A DNA stretch of 64,000 bases, from NCBI RefSeq assembly GCF_014199535.1, contig NZ_JACHNV010000003.1, positions 497,289-561,288 on the forward strand. The letters run 5' to 3'. The notes under the pieces are model-generated. The model was not told where the DNA came from. It saw only the letters and a program-made list of their open reading frames with translations, and made no database searches. Of the stretch, positions 8,115 through 16,816 are shown in pieces. Origin of the DNA: Hymenobacter latericoloratus (GTDB lineage Bacteria; Bacteroidota; Bacteroidia; Cytophagales; Hymenobacteraceae). Position 1 is the first letter of the stretch, and every line of letters begins with the position of its first letter. A program made the position numbers and the translations under genes.

Positions 8115-9638
8115 ATGAAGCGTTTTTACTGGCTGCTGATGAGCGTGTCGGCCGGATTGCTGGCCGACGGATCGGCGCGGGCCCAGACTACGACGCCCAC
8201 GGCTCCCGCCCAGCCCCCGGCGGGTACGCTGCGGGCCGCAACTCCTACCGGGCCCTGGACCCTGCAGCGGGCCATCGACTACGCCCTGCAGAATAACCTG
8301 ACGGTGCGCCAGCAGCAACTGACCTCGGAGCTGCAGAACGCCACCCTGCGCCAGAGCCGGGCCGCCCTGCTTCCCTCGGCTAATATCTCCGGCACCCAGG
8401 CCTGGAACTACGGTACCAGCCTCGACCCCCTGACCAACGACTTCGTAAGCCAGACCATTCGCTCGAACAACTTCTCGGCCAACTCCCAGGTGACCCTGTT
8501 TTCGGGGTTTCAGCTGCGCAATACGGTCAAGCGCAACGCCCTCGACTCGCAGGCCAGCGGCCTGGATATTGAGAAGTCGCGCAACGATCTGGCCCTGAAC
8601 GTGGCCTCGGCCTTTCTGCAGCTGGTACTGGCCGAGGAGCTGGTGCGCACCAACGAGGTGCGCGTGAGCAGCACCCAGGCCCAGGTAGAGCGCACCCAGA
8701 AGCTTCTGCGGGCCGGCTCCATTCCGGAAAGCAACCTGCTCGATATTCAGGCCCAGCTGGCCAGCGACGAGCTGAACGTGATTACGGCCCAGAACCAGCG
8801 CGACCTGGCCCGGCTCTCGCTGACCCAGCTACTGAACCTGCCTTCGCCCACCGGATTCCAGATTGAGGTGCCCCCACTGGCCGACCCCGACGATGAGCCC
8901 CTGCTGGAGGCCGATCCCGACGGCACCTACCAGACGGCCCAGAGCCTGCTGCCCGAAATCAAAGCCGCCGACCTGCGCGTGCGCTCGGCCCAGAGCAGCC
9001 TCGATATTGCCCGTGGCGGCTACTACCCCCGCTTGGCGTTCGGGGCCGGTATTTTCACCGGTTTCTCTTCTTCGCGGCTGGCGCGGGTGTTCAACGGCGA
9101 CTCCACGGATGCCGTGGCGGTGCCCGTATTTCAGCCCGGTACGGCCGGCCAGCCCGTGCCTTCGCAGTACTTTCTGCTGCAGCCCAAGCAGGCCATTCCG
9201 GAGCTACTGCCCTCCAGCTTTTCCAGCCAGCTCAAGGATAACCTGGGTAAAAGCCTGCAGTTTTCGCTGCAAATCCCGATTCTGAACGGCCTGCAGATCC
9301 GCACCGGCGTGCAGCGGGCCCAGATCAATATTCAGCAGCAGGAGCTGCGCGCCGAGCAGACGCGCCTGCAGCTGCGCCAGAGCATTCAGCAGGCCTACGC
9401 CGACGCCATTGCCGCCCAGCGCCGCTACCTTTCCTCGCGCCGCCAGGTGGAGGCTCTCACCACGGCCTACCGCAACGCCGAAATCCGTTTCAACAATGGC
9501 CTGCTCAACGGCACGGAGTTCAACATTGCCAAGAACAACCTCACCGCCGCCGAATCGACCATGATTCAGGCCAAGTACGAGTTCATCTTCCGCCGCAAAG
9601 TGCTGGATTTCTACCAGGGGCGTCCCATTCAGCTGTAA
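8115..9638 (+). CDS. TolC-family outer-membrane efflux protein
   Basis: A 507-residue protein with a signal peptide (MKRFYWLLMSVSAGLLADGSARAQ) and two outer-membrane-efflux repeats. The first starts at TLQRAIDYALQNNLTVRQQQL, and the second holds PEIKAADLRVRSAQSSLDIARGGYYPRLAFGAG and a coiled alpha-helical stretch ending EFNIAKNNLTAAESTMIQAKYEFIF. It forms the trimeric outer-membrane tunnel of a tripartite exporter. The HlyD-type adaptor gene follows 92 bp downstream. No inner-membrane ABC or RND pump gene is present before the terminator, so that partner must be elsewhere. Confidence 0.92.
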   Translation: MKRFYWLLMSVSAGLLADGSARAQTTTPTAPAQPPAGTLRAATPTGPWTLQRAIDYALQNNLTVRQQQLTSELQNATLRQSRAALLPSANISGTQAWNYGTSLDPLTNDFVSQTIRSNNFSANSQVTLFSGFQLRNTVKRNALDSQASGLDIEKSRNDLALNVASAFLQLVLAEELVRTNEVRVSSTQAQVERTQKLLRAGSIPESNLLDIQAQLASDELNVITAQNQRDLARLSLTQLLNLPSPTGFQIEVPPLADPDDEPLLEADPDGTYQTAQSLLPEIKAADLRVRSAQSSLDIARGGYYPRLAFGAGIFTGFSSSRLARVFNGDSTDAVAVPVFQPGTAGQPVPSQYFLLQPKQAIPELLPSSFSSQLKDNLGKSLQFSLQIPILNGLQIRTGVQRAQINIQQQELRAEQTRLQLRQSIQQAYADAIAAQRRYLSSRRQVEALTTAYRNAEIRFNNGLLNGTEFNIAKNNLTAAESTMIQAKYEFIFRRKVLDFYQGRPIQL

Positions 9639-9730
9639 TAAGTAAACAAGGGAAGAAGAGTGGTACGAAGAGATACCCGCTATTCACTTATTTACTCATG
9701 CGCTCATTCACTCATTCACTCATTGATTTT

Positions 9731-11140
9731 ATGCGAAATAACCGCACCCTGTACATTCTGCTGGCTATTGTACTGGTACTGATTGGCGGCATCGTGGTGG
9801 CGAAAAAACAGGGCTGGATCGGTAAGCCGGCTGGCACCGAGGTGCTGGCAGCCAAAGCCGCGCCGGCTACCATTGTGGAGAAGGTCAGCGCCTCGGGCAA
9901 AGTGCAGCCCGAAACGGAAGTGAAAATCTCGCCCGACGTTTCGGGTGAAATCACGGAGCTCTACGTGGAGGAAGGCGACTCGGTGCAGAAGGGCCAACTG
10001 CTGCTGCGCATCCGCCCCGATAACTACCAAGCCGTGGTTAGCCAGCAGAGCGCCGTGGTAGGCACCCAGCAAGCCAACGTGGCCCAGAGCCAGGCTCGCC
10101 TGCAGCAGCTGATTGCCAGCGCCCGCCAGACCGAGCTGACCTACCGCCGCAATGCCTCGCTCTACAAGCAGAAGGTGATTTCGCAGGCCGATTACGAAGC
10201 CAGCAAGGCCGCTTACGATGCCTCCCAGGAGGAAATCAACTCGGCCCGCCAGAACATCCGGGCGGCCCAGAGCAGCGTGCGCAGCGCCCGGGCCGGCCTG
10301 GAGGAAGCTCGTCGTAACCTCGATAAAACCACCATCTACGCCCCCGTAAGCGGCACGGTAAGCAAGCTCAATGTGAAGAAGGGCGAGCGGGTAGTAGGTA
10401 CCTCTCAGATGGCCGGTACCGAGATTATGCGCATTGCCAACCTCAACAACATGGAGGTGCGGGTAAGCGTGAACGAAAACGACATCATCAACGTGGATTT
10501 GGGCGACTCGGCCGAGGTGGAGGTGGACTCCTACGCCAGCCAGGACCAGAAATTCCGGGGCATCGTGACGGCCATTGCCAACACGGCCAAGGACGCCCTC
10601 ACGGCCGAAGCCGTCACCGAGTTTGAAGTGCGCATCCGTCTGCTGCCGGAATCTTACCGCAACCTGACCCGCACCATCAAGGGCCGCACGGTGGTGCCGT
10701 TCCGCCCCGGCATGACGGCTTCCGTGGACGTTATTACCAACCGCAAAGCCAACGTGCTCAGCGTGCCCCTGGCCGCCGTTACGACCCGCTCCGACAGCGC
10801 CCGCACCGCCAAGGATGACCAGAAGTCGGCCCCGACTGTGCGCGTGGGCCGGGGCGGTAGCGGCGGCGCTACCCCCGCGCCGGCCGCCGGCCCCAAGGAC
10901 GACGTGCAGGAAGTGGTGTTCCTAATCCGCAACGGCAAGGCCGTGCTGACGCCCGTGAAAACCGGCATCAGCGACTTCCAGAACATGGAAATCGTGAGCG
11001 GTATTCAGGCCGGCGACCAGGTCGTGAGCGGGCCGTTCCGGGCCGTATCCAAAACCCTCAAGGATGGCGCCCTGGTGGTTATCAAGGATGTTAAGACCCT
11101 CGACAAAGCCGCTTTGAAGGAAGACGGCGGGGGAGAGTAA
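9731..11140 (+). CDS. HlyD/MacA-type periplasmic adaptor protein
   Basis: A 469-residue protein with one N-terminal membrane anchor (LYILLAIVLVLIGGIVVA). It has a lipoyl half-motif (SGEITELYVEEGDSVQKGQLLLRI), a long coiled-coil hairpin around residues 95-200, the returning lipoyl half (TIYAPVSGTVSKLNVKKGERV), a beta-barrel domain and a membrane-proximal domain after a low-complexity Gly/Ala/Pro linker. It bridges an inner-membrane pump to the TolC-family protein upstream. The start at MRNNRT is preferred. The frame upstream reads through short TTCACTCA tandem repeats (about 9682-9722). Confidence 0.92.
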   Translation: MRNNRTLYILLAIVLVLIGGIVVAKKQGWIGKPAGTEVLAAKAAPATIVEKVSASGKVQPETEVKISPDVSGEITELYVEEGDSVQKGQLLLRIRPDNYQAVVSQQSAVVGTQQANVAQSQARLQQLIASARQTELTYRRNASLYKQKVISQADYEASKAAYDASQEEINSARQNIRAAQSSVRSARAGLEEARRNLDKTTIYAPVSGTVSKLNVKKGERVVGTSQMAGTEIMRIANLNNMEVRVSVNENDIINVDLGDSAEVEVDSYASQDQKFRGIVTAIANTAKDALTAEAVTEFEVRIRLLPESYRNLTRTIKGRTVVPFRPGMTASVDVITNRKANVLSVPLAAVTTRSDSARTAKDDQKSAPTVRVGRGGSGGATPAPAAGPKDDVQEVVFLIRNGKAVLTPVKTGISDFQNMEIVSGIQAGDQVVSGPFRAVSKTLKDGALVVIKDVKTLDKAALKEDGGGE

Positions 11141-11190
11141 GCTTCTCGATAAGAAAAGTTACTGGCTCAGCTTGAGCCGCTAACCCCTGC

Positions 11191-11237
11191 CGGAAGGCCG
11201 CTCTTGCAGCACGCAGGGGCGGCCTTCCGTTTTTTTT
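11191..11237 (+). terminator. Intrinsic terminator of the efflux operon
   Basis: A GC-rich stem CGGAAGGCCG with GGCGGCCTTCCG across a ~15-nt loop is followed by eight T residues, about 50 bp after the adaptor stop codon. Confidence 0.85.
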
Positions 11238-11356
11238 ACCTAAGATTGACGTAGCGGTGAGATGATGAGTTTGTCGTTCAGGTGACACGGTTCTGCGCCA
11301 TCTGAACGATAACCTCACCAGCTCACCAATCCACCACCTTCCCACTTTCCCACCCC

Positions 11357-12346
11357 TTGGAAAAAATAGCCATGCTTGGCGGCGGCTCCTGGGCCACCGC
11401 GCTGACCAAAATTCTCGCTGAAAATGGCAGCCGCGTCCACTGGTGGATGCGCAGCAAGGACGACGTGCAGCACCTGCTGCGCACCCGCCACAACCCCCGC
11501 TACCTCTCCTCCGTGGCCCATGACCTGAACCGCGTATTCCCGACCACCGATCTGGAAGACGCCGTGCGGGAAGCCGACTGGCTGGTGCTGGCCGTGCCGG
11601 CCGCCTTCGTGCAAAGCACTCTCGATAAGCTGGACCGCGACGCCCTGAAGCATAAGCGGATTATTTCGGCCATCAAAGGCATGATTCCGGGCAAGAACGT
11701 GCTGGTGACGGATTACGTGGCCGAGCGGTTTCGGCTTTCGCACGCCCGCCTGGGGGTAGTGGCCGGCCCCTGCCACGCCGAGGAGGTAGCCCTGGAGAAG
11801 CAGAGCTACCTCACCATCGGCTCGCCCGACGCGGAGCTGGCCGAGGACTTTAGCCGCCTGCTGCGCAACCGCTACGTGAAGGCCAATCCCGCCCAGGACC
11901 TGGATGGCATTGAATACTGTGCCGTGATGAAAAACATCATTGCCCTAACCTGCGGCATTGCCCACGGCCTCGGGTACGGCGACAATTTTCAGGCCGTGCT
12001 GGTCAGCAACGCGGTGCAGGAAATCCGCCGCTTCGTGCACGCCGTGAACCCCCAGCCCCGCGACCTCTCGGCCTCCGCCTACCTCGGCGATTTGCTCGTA
12101 ACGGCCTACTCGCAGTTTTCGCGCAACCGCACCTTCGGCAGCATGGTGGGCCGGGGCTACTCCGTGAAATCGGCCCAACTGGAAATGAATATGATTGCCG
12201 AAGGGTACTACGCCGTGAAAAGCATCTATGAAATGAACCGCAAGCTGCAGGTGAACATGCCCATCACGGCGGCGGCCTACCACATCCTCTACGAGAAGAT
12301 TTCGCCCGCCATTGAGGTGGAGCTGCTGAAGGAGAAGTTTAAGTGA
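11357..12346 (+). CDS. gpsA: NAD(P)H-dependent glycerol-3-phosphate dehydrogenase
   Basis: A 329-residue enzyme that reduces dihydroxyacetone phosphate to sn-glycerol 3-phosphate for phospholipid synthesis. The Rossmann motif KIAMLGGGSWATALTKIL is at the N-terminus, ISAIKGM carries one active-site Lys, VVAGPCHAEEV follows, and YCAVMKNIIALTCGIAHGLGYGDN contains the catalytic Lys. The start is TTG at 11357, because the only nearby ATG (11372) would cut off the first beta strand. A TCGTTCAG/CTGAACGA inverted repeat sits upstream, near 11275. The stop overlaps the next gene by 4 bp. Confidence 0.93.
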   Translation: MEKIAMLGGGSWATALTKILAENGSRVHWWMRSKDDVQHLLRTRHNPRYLSSVAHDLNRVFPTTDLEDAVREADWLVLAVPAAFVQSTLDKLDRDALKHKRIISAIKGMIPGKNVLVTDYVAERFRLSHARLGVVAGPCHAEEVALEKQSYLTIGSPDAELAEDFSRLLRNRYVKANPAQDLDGIEYCAVMKNIIALTCGIAHGLGYGDNFQAVLVSNAVQEIRRFVHAVNPQPRDLSASAYLGDLLVTAYSQFSRNRTFGSMVGRGYSVKSAQLEMNMIAEGYYAVKSIYEMNRKLQVNMPITAAAYHILYEKISPAIEVELLKEKFK

Positions 12347-12786
12347 GAAGCTGGAAGCGGTATTGGCAGTTTGCTGCGACGAACTGGATAAACTGTGTTT
12401 GTCTGGCCGGTGCCACCTATATCGTTTGTGTAGGGGCCGCTATACTAGAAAGTGGGAGCAGGTTTAACCTCTACGAAAATGTTGTTCTAGGGCCTCTGCT
12501 CATTATTCTAGGCTATGGAATTGTAGTGTGGCCCCTTTTTCTGGCAGCAGTACTAGGGCTCGATACCTTGATTTACCTGGGTGTGACGAGCGGCTCTTTT
12601 CCCTCTCAGCAGAAAACACTGACTGGTGGGCTACTCCTGGAATGCCTCATCATTGGTAGCCCGTTCATCTACTGGGCTATTACTCAAGACTACCCCCTTT
12701 GGTATTTTCTCGTAACCGTATTTGTTTCATCACAGCTGCTATGGCGTAATAAAATCTTAAAGCGACTGATAGCGCGACAACCCTAA
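12343..12786 (+). CDS. Hypothetical four-helix membrane protein
   Basis: A 147-residue protein starting with GTG that overlaps the gpsA stop (GTGA), which suggests translational coupling. It has about four hydrophobic segments: INCVCLAGATYIVCVGAA, VVLGPLLIILGYGIVVWPLFLAAVLG, LLLECLIIGSPFIYWAI and WYFLVTVFVSS. It ends in a basic tail. It is less GC-rich than its neighbours, which hints at a separate origin. I do not recognise the family. Confidence 0.7.
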   Translation: MRSWKRYWQFAATNWINCVCLAGATYIVCVGAAILESGSRFNLYENVVLGPLLIILGYGIVVWPLFLAAVLGLDTLIYLGVTSGSFPSQQKTLTGGLLLECLIIGSPFIYWAITQDYPLWYFLVTVFVSSQLLWRNKILKRLIARQP

Positions 12787-12795
12787 TTTTAATAC

Positions 12796-13191
12796 ATGGC
12801 CACCTGGGACTACCATAATTTCGACAACGATGCCGCGGCCGACCTGGCCGAGGAATTCCGCAGCAACCCCAACGAAGCGCTGCTCTACGAAGTGCTGGCC
12901 ACCGCCGCCGAGGCCGAGGAAGAGCTGGACGAGGAGGAAGCCAGCCAGGCCCTGGCCGCCGCCGAAATCGTGGCGGCTATTCACGGGCACCCTACCCCCG
13001 ATTTTCTACCGGGCCTAACCCTGGCCGTGAATGGCATGGAGGCCGATGAAGACCTGGCCGAACTAGCTCAGGAAGCGGTAGAAGCCGTGCTGAACAGCTC
13101 GGCCCTGCAGGCCCGCTGGGCCGAATCGGCGGAGTATGAGAACTGGCAGCAGCTGCAGCAGGAACTGCTGGCCCGTTTAGCGGCCGAGTAG
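12796..13191 (+). CDS. DUF4259 domain protein
   Basis: A 131-residue acidic protein starting MATWDYHNFDNDAAADLAEEF, which matches the DUF4259 N-terminal pattern (GTWxxxxFDNDxAxD). It is helical and rich in Ala and Glu, with no export signal. The molecular role of the domain is unknown. It lies 10 bp after the membrane-protein gene and ends 1 bp before the EamA gene, so the group is probably one operon with gpsA. Confidence 0.82.
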   Translation: MATWDYHNFDNDAAADLAEEFRSNPNEALLYEVLATAAEAEEELDEEEASQALAAAEIVAAIHGHPTPDFLPGLTLAVNGMEADEDLAELAQEAVEAVLNSSALQARWAESAEYENWQQLQQELLARLAAE

Positions 13192-13192
13192 C

Positions 13193-13621
13193 ATGCAGTG
13201 GCTTCTGCTGGCCCTGCTCACGGCCCTGTGCCTGGCCTTTTATAACTTCTTTATCAAGCTGGCCGCCGACCACATTTCGGCGGCGGCGGGCGCGGTCATT
13301 CTGCAGCTGGTGGCCGCCGCCTTGGGCGGCCTGTGGCTGCTGTGGCTGCGCCTGAAAGGGCAGCCTCTGGAGGTAAGTGGTAAGGGAGCTGGCTTGGCTA
13401 TTGCCGCCGGGCTGGGGGTAGGCCTGGCCGAAATCCTGACGTTTGTGGTATTCAGCCGGGGCGTGCCTTCTTCGGTGGGTACGCCGGTGATTGTGGGCGG
13501 CTCGGTGCTCCTGACGGCCGTTTTGGGCCTGGTAGTGCTCCGGGAGGCATTGTCATGGCCACAGGCTTTGGGCCTGGTCAGCATTGTGGTAGGCATTGCC
13601 CTGCTGGCCCGTGGGCACTAG
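13193..13621 (+). CDS. EamA-family (DMT) transporter, single-domain
   Basis: A 142-residue membrane protein with about five segments and a single EamA unit. It runs from WLLLALLTALCLAFYNFFIKLAADHIS to LTAVLGLVVLREALSWPQALGLVSIVVGIALLARG. Short DMT proteins of this size usually work as dimers, like small multidrug or undecaprenyl-phosphate-sugar carriers. The substrate is unknown. The start follows the DUF4259 stop directly. Confidence 0.85.
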   Translation: MQWLLLALLTALCLAFYNFFIKLAADHISAAAGAVILQLVAAALGGLWLLWLRLKGQPLEVSGKGAGLAIAAGLGVGLAEILTFVVFSRGVPSSVGTPVIVGGSVLLTAVLGLVVLREALSWPQALGLVSIVVGIALLARGH

Positions 13622-13642
13622 CAGGGGGGTAGGAACTAGTGC

Positions 13643-13684
13643 AAACAGAAAGGCCCGCCGGATAACCGGTGGGCCTTTCTGTTT
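13643..13684. terminator. Bidirectional intrinsic terminator
   Basis: A near-perfect hairpin (AAACAGAAAGGCCCGCCGG with its complement around an ATAA loop) is followed by a T tract on the plus strand and matched by an A tract on the other side. It sits between the convergent EamA and Fur-family genes and can serve both. Confidence 0.88.
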
Positions 13685-13702
13685 TTCGGCAAAAGAAAAC
13701 GG

Positions 13703-14137
13703 CTATGCCGACCCCTGGCACTGCTGGCACACCCCGGCCAGCAGGTAGTCGCGCGACTCCACCCGGAACCCCTGGGGAAGCAGGACAGGCGGAATGGTCA
13801 CGTGGTCGAGGCAGTAGGTGTGCTGGCACTGGGTGCATTTGAAGTGCACGTGGTCATCGGAGTGGGCGTGCTCGCTGCAGTGGTCAGAGCAGGCCGCGTA
13901 CCGGATAACGTCGGTATTGTCGATAACCCGGTGAATCAGGCCTTTCTCCTCAAACGTTTTAAGGGTCCGGTAGAGGGTAATCCGGTCCGTATCATCGCCC
14001 AGGGCCTGTTCCAGCTCGTGGCTGGTAAGGGCAAAAGGAGAGCCGGCCAGTAGCCGCAGTACCCCACGCCGGACCGGAGTCTGGCGCAGCCCGTGCTGGG
14101 CCAGCACGGAAGTAAGGGAATCAGCAGAAGCTTTCAT
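13703..14137 (-). CDS. Fur-family transcriptional regulator
   Basis: A 144-residue protein with an N-terminal winged helix (LRQTPVRRGVLRLLAGS, then DRITLYRTLKTFEEKGLIHRV) and a C-terminal metal-binding and dimerisation domain. The latter has HVHFKCTQCQHTYCLDHV and a second pair, CQQC, near the end. These two CxxC pairs make a structural zinc site, and the His-rich stretch CSEHAHSDDHVH supplies regulatory metal ligands. It could be a Zur-, Fur- or PerR-type regulator. The start at 14137 is preferred, 8 bp after a perfect TATGTTTG -7 element. Confidence 0.9.
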   Translation of the reverse strand: MKASADSLTSVLAQHGLRQTPVRRGVLRLLAGSPFALTSHELEQALGDDTDRITLYRTLKTFEEKGLIHRVIDNTDVIRYAACSDHCSEHAHSDDHVHFKCTQCQHTYCLDHVTIPPVLLPQGFRVESRDYLLAGVCQQCQGSA

Positions 14138-14597
14138 GATCCTGCAAACATACGGCACATTGTGTCGCGTTCCGTGGGGTAAAGTAATCGGGGGCCAATG
14201 CCCAAAGGCCAGAGCGGATAGCTCTGGCCTTTGGGCATTGGTTGTGGAAAAGGAACGGGAACGGTTTCGGAGGCAGGAGCAAGGACATCCTGACTACCGG
14301 AGGGATAAGCAAATGTGCGGGGCCTGTGCCTTGCCGGCAAGGTCAAAATAGCCCTGATTGTGACAGGGCGGCTTCCTGCCAGTGCGGGCAGGAAAGACGA
14401 CCTCAAAAGCATCAGGCCAGGTTTGCGGCTGCCTAAAGCAGAAAACAGACAGCAAAAAAATACGATTTGTGACATGAGCAGCCCGCGCGTGCTACCAGGA
14501 AACAGCCGCCGTCCGAAGGCTCCCGCTAGCCGCCGTAAGCCTCCCGGTCCCCCAAAACGAGAGCAGCAGCGCGCACTTGGTAGTAGCGCGGGGCGCC
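14138..14597. other. Intergenic region with two hairpins
   Basis: About 460 bp with no convincing gene. It contains a perfect 21-bp hairpin at 14195-14241 (arms 14195-14215 and 14221-14241, loop GGATA) with no T tract. A second smaller hairpin, CTTCCTGCC with GGGCAGGAAAG, lies near 14370-14397. Short open frames here have unlikely composition. Confidence 0.7.
14145..14152 (-). promoter_or_regulatory. Candidate -7 element of the Fur-family gene
   Basis: The minus strand reads TATGTTTG, a TAnnTTTG match directly upstream of the ATG at 14137. It implies a very short leader. The near-palindrome CACATTGTG at about 14157-14165 could be an operator, but does not match a known Fur box. Confidence 0.4.
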
Positions 14598-16664
14598 TCA
14601 GGTAGCCGCATCCAGGGGCAGCGGCAACGTAACCATGTACTCCGTGCCCTGCCCCGGCTGACTGGTAGCCGTAAGCTGCCCCTTGAGCCCCCTGGTAATC
14701 AGATCATAGCTCAGGGGTAGGCCCAGGTCAGAGGAGCCGTCCCGCTCGGGAAAGCGCTGAAAGAGCGTGGTCATTGCTTCGGCCGAGAGGCCGGGGCCGT
14801 TGTCGCGCACCAGCAGCTCCACCGTTTCCGCGGTGCGGCGGGTGTGCAGCTCTACCTGGGGGACGTAGTTATCCTCGGCTTCCGCTGCGGCCTGGCGCTG
14901 CAGCACGGCCTGCAAGGCGGCGCTGAAAATGCCCACCAGCGCCCGCCCGATGTCTTGCCGGACTACCTGCACCGAGCCCACCGCCGGATCAAGGCGCAGC
15001 AACAGGGCCGCGGTGAAGTAGCGGTTCTTGGCGCGCAGGTCGTGGTAGGTTAAGCGAAGATATTCTTCGGCCAAAGCATTGAGCTTGGTGGGTTGGCGCG
15101 GCCCGCTGCCATCCTGGGAGTACTCCAGCATACCCTGCACGATGGAGTCGGCGCGCTGGGCAAACTGCAGGATGCGGGTCTGGTTCTGCAGCAGATTCTG
15201 CAGCATCTCATCCAGCAGCTCCCGCTCGTAGGGGCGCGTTATCAGCCGGGCGACTTCGTGGCGCAGCTCGGTGCAGAGCTCGGCGCTGATGGCGGCAAAC
15301 TTGCGCGCGGAGCTTACCGGGGTCTGAATTTCGTGGGCCACGCCGGCCATCAGTTCGCCCAGCGAAGCCATTTTCTCGCGCAGCACTAGCTGGCTCTGGG
15401 TTATTTTCAACTCTTGCAGAGTCCGGGCCAGGTTGTCGCGCTGGGCTGTTAGCTGCCGGGCCTGGTGGGTTACCTGCTCATTGAGGCTCTGCAGGCGCTG
15501 GTTGGCCCGCTGCTGCTGGCGGTTGTTGCGTCCCAGCAGCACGGATACCAGCAGCAGCACGGCTACGCCCGCCAGCAGGGCGGCCGTCCGGATCTGGCCG
15601 GCCATCTTGTCCCGTTCTTCCTCCAGCTGGCGCAGGCGCTGCTGCTCAGCAAAACCGATGGCATCGAGCTGCTTGATCCGCTGGGGGTTGTGCAGGCTGT
15701 CCTGGGCCATCAGCAGCAGGCCCATGTATTTGAGGGTGCTGTCGGGCTGTTGCTGCCGGCCAAAGGCCCGCGTCAGTAGCTTGCTGTTGCGCACAATCCC
15801 CACCGTGAAGGGCAGGGACTGGCCCAGTACCAGGGCCTTACGGGCGTAGTAAATGCTGGAATCCGGCTGCTGACGGGCGTGGTAAAGCTCGGCCATGTAC
15901 TGGTAGGAGCGACTGGCGCTGCGCCGGTCGTTTTCGGGAGCGGCTGCCCGTACGCTCTGGCGGTAAAAGCGGAGCGCCGCCTCCGGCCGGCCCAGCGCCA
16001 CCTGTAGCAGGCCCAGCTCGCGCAGCACGTAGGGCGCGGGCGTGCCCCAACAGCTCTGGTGCAGGGTCCGCGCCCGGCGGGTCAGCGCCCAGGCCCGGTT
16101 CAGAAAGAAGGCGGCTGAGTCGTAGCGGCCCAGGCCAACATAGCTGGCGCCCATGTTCGTGAGCACGCTAACCAGCTGGGAGGTATCAGCGGTGTGAGCC
16201 TGCTGATACAGGCGCCAGGCACGGGAGTAGTACTGCAGGGAGGGCCGGTAGTCATCCAGCGAAAAATACAGCAGCCCCGTTTGGTTGAGGGTGCGGGCCG
16301 TGCCTTCCAGATCATGGCTGACCTCATTCAGGTGCAGGGCCTGCAGATCGACACGCAGGGCCTGGGGCAGATTCCCCCGCTCACCCAGCAGCAGAGCAAT
16401 GCGGGAAAGACAGCGCCCTTCGCCTTTGCGGTAGCCAATACGACGAGCCAGCGCCAGCCCCTGCCGGGCGTACCACTGCACCGAATCGAAGCGTGAATAG
16501 CGGTACGTTGCCGCCAGATCGGCCAGCAGCAGCGTACGGGCCGTGTCGGAGGAAGCGTGGCGTAGCGCCCGTTGCAGCACGCGGGTTTGCGGGCTTTGAG
16601 CCCATCCGGCCGAACTCGTGAGCACGACGGCCGCCAGCAGCAACCCCAGGAAGCGTTGAATCAT
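14598..16664 (-). CDS. TPR-containing sensor histidine kinase homologue with degenerate ATPase motifs
   Basis: A 688-residue protein with a signal peptide (MIQRFLGLLLAAVVLTSSAGWAQ), a periplasmic TPR domain over roughly residues 30-360, one membrane helix (TAALLAGVAVLLLVSVLLG), a coiled coil and a histidine kinase core. The phospho-acceptor is His444 in GVAHEIQTPVSSARKF. The N-box region (about 570-585) reads DIGRALVGIFSAALQAV, where relatives have DIGRVLLNLFNNAFYAV, so the Mg-coordinating asparagines are missing. The G1 box DNGPGL is intact, but the F and G2 regions are altered (LFQRFPERDGSSDLGLPLSYDL). No response regulator gene is adjacent. It may be a pseudokinase or an atypical kinase. 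Confidence 0.85.
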   Translation of the reverse strand: MIQRFLGLLLAAVVLTSSAGWAQSPQTRVLQRALRHASSDTARTLLLADLAATYRYSRFDSVQWYARQGLALARRIGYRKGEGRCLSRIALLLGERGNLPQALRVDLQALHLNEVSHDLEGTARTLNQTGLLYFSLDDYRPSLQYYSRAWRLYQQAHTADTSQLVSVLTNMGASYVGLGRYDSAAFFLNRAWALTRRARTLHQSCWGTPAPYVLRELGLLQVALGRPEAALRFYRQSVRAAAPENDRRSASRSYQYMAELYHARQQPDSSIYYARKALVLGQSLPFTVGIVRNSKLLTRAFGRQQQPDSTLKYMGLLLMAQDSLHNPQRIKQLDAIGFAEQQRLRQLEEERDKMAGQIRTAALLAGVAVLLLVSVLLGRNNRQQQRANQRLQSLNEQVTHQARQLTAQRDNLARTLQELKITQSQLVLREKMASLGELMAGVAHEIQTPVSSARKFAAISAELCTELRHEVARLITRPYERELLDEMLQNLLQNQTRILQFAQRADSIVQGMLEYSQDGSGPRQPTKLNALAEEYLRLTYHDLRAKNRYFTAALLLRLDPAVGSVQVVRQDIGRALVGIFSAALQAVLQRQAAAEAEDNYVPQVELHTRRTAETVELLVRDNGPGLSAEAMTTLFQRFPERDGSSDLGLPLSYDLITRGLKGQLTATSQPGQGTEYMVTLPLPLDAAT

Positions 16665-16804
16665 GGGGGAAGGTACGCAAGGGAAACGGCGCCGAAAAAT
16701 CCAGCACCGCGGCTCCGCTCCCTGGCTGGCCCGGGCGTTGCGGCCCTGGCTTGGGTCAGGCCAGCGGCTCCCTGCGGCACGGAGCCATACTCGGCCCGCC
16801 GAGC

Positions 16805-16812
16805 TACCTTTG
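16805..16812 (+). promoter_or_regulatory. Candidate -7 element of the endonuclease gene
   Basis: TACCTTTG matches TAnnTTTG and ends 4 bp before the ATG at 16817. If used, the mRNA would be leaderless or nearly so. No -33 element is evident. Confidence 0.35.
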
Positions 16813-16816
16813 CGGC

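Noticed and set aside
9682..9722. TTCACTCA tandem repeats as a phase-variation tract before the adaptor gene
   Set aside because: They lie upstream of the preferred ATG at 9731 and are few and imperfect, so a switching role is not supported.
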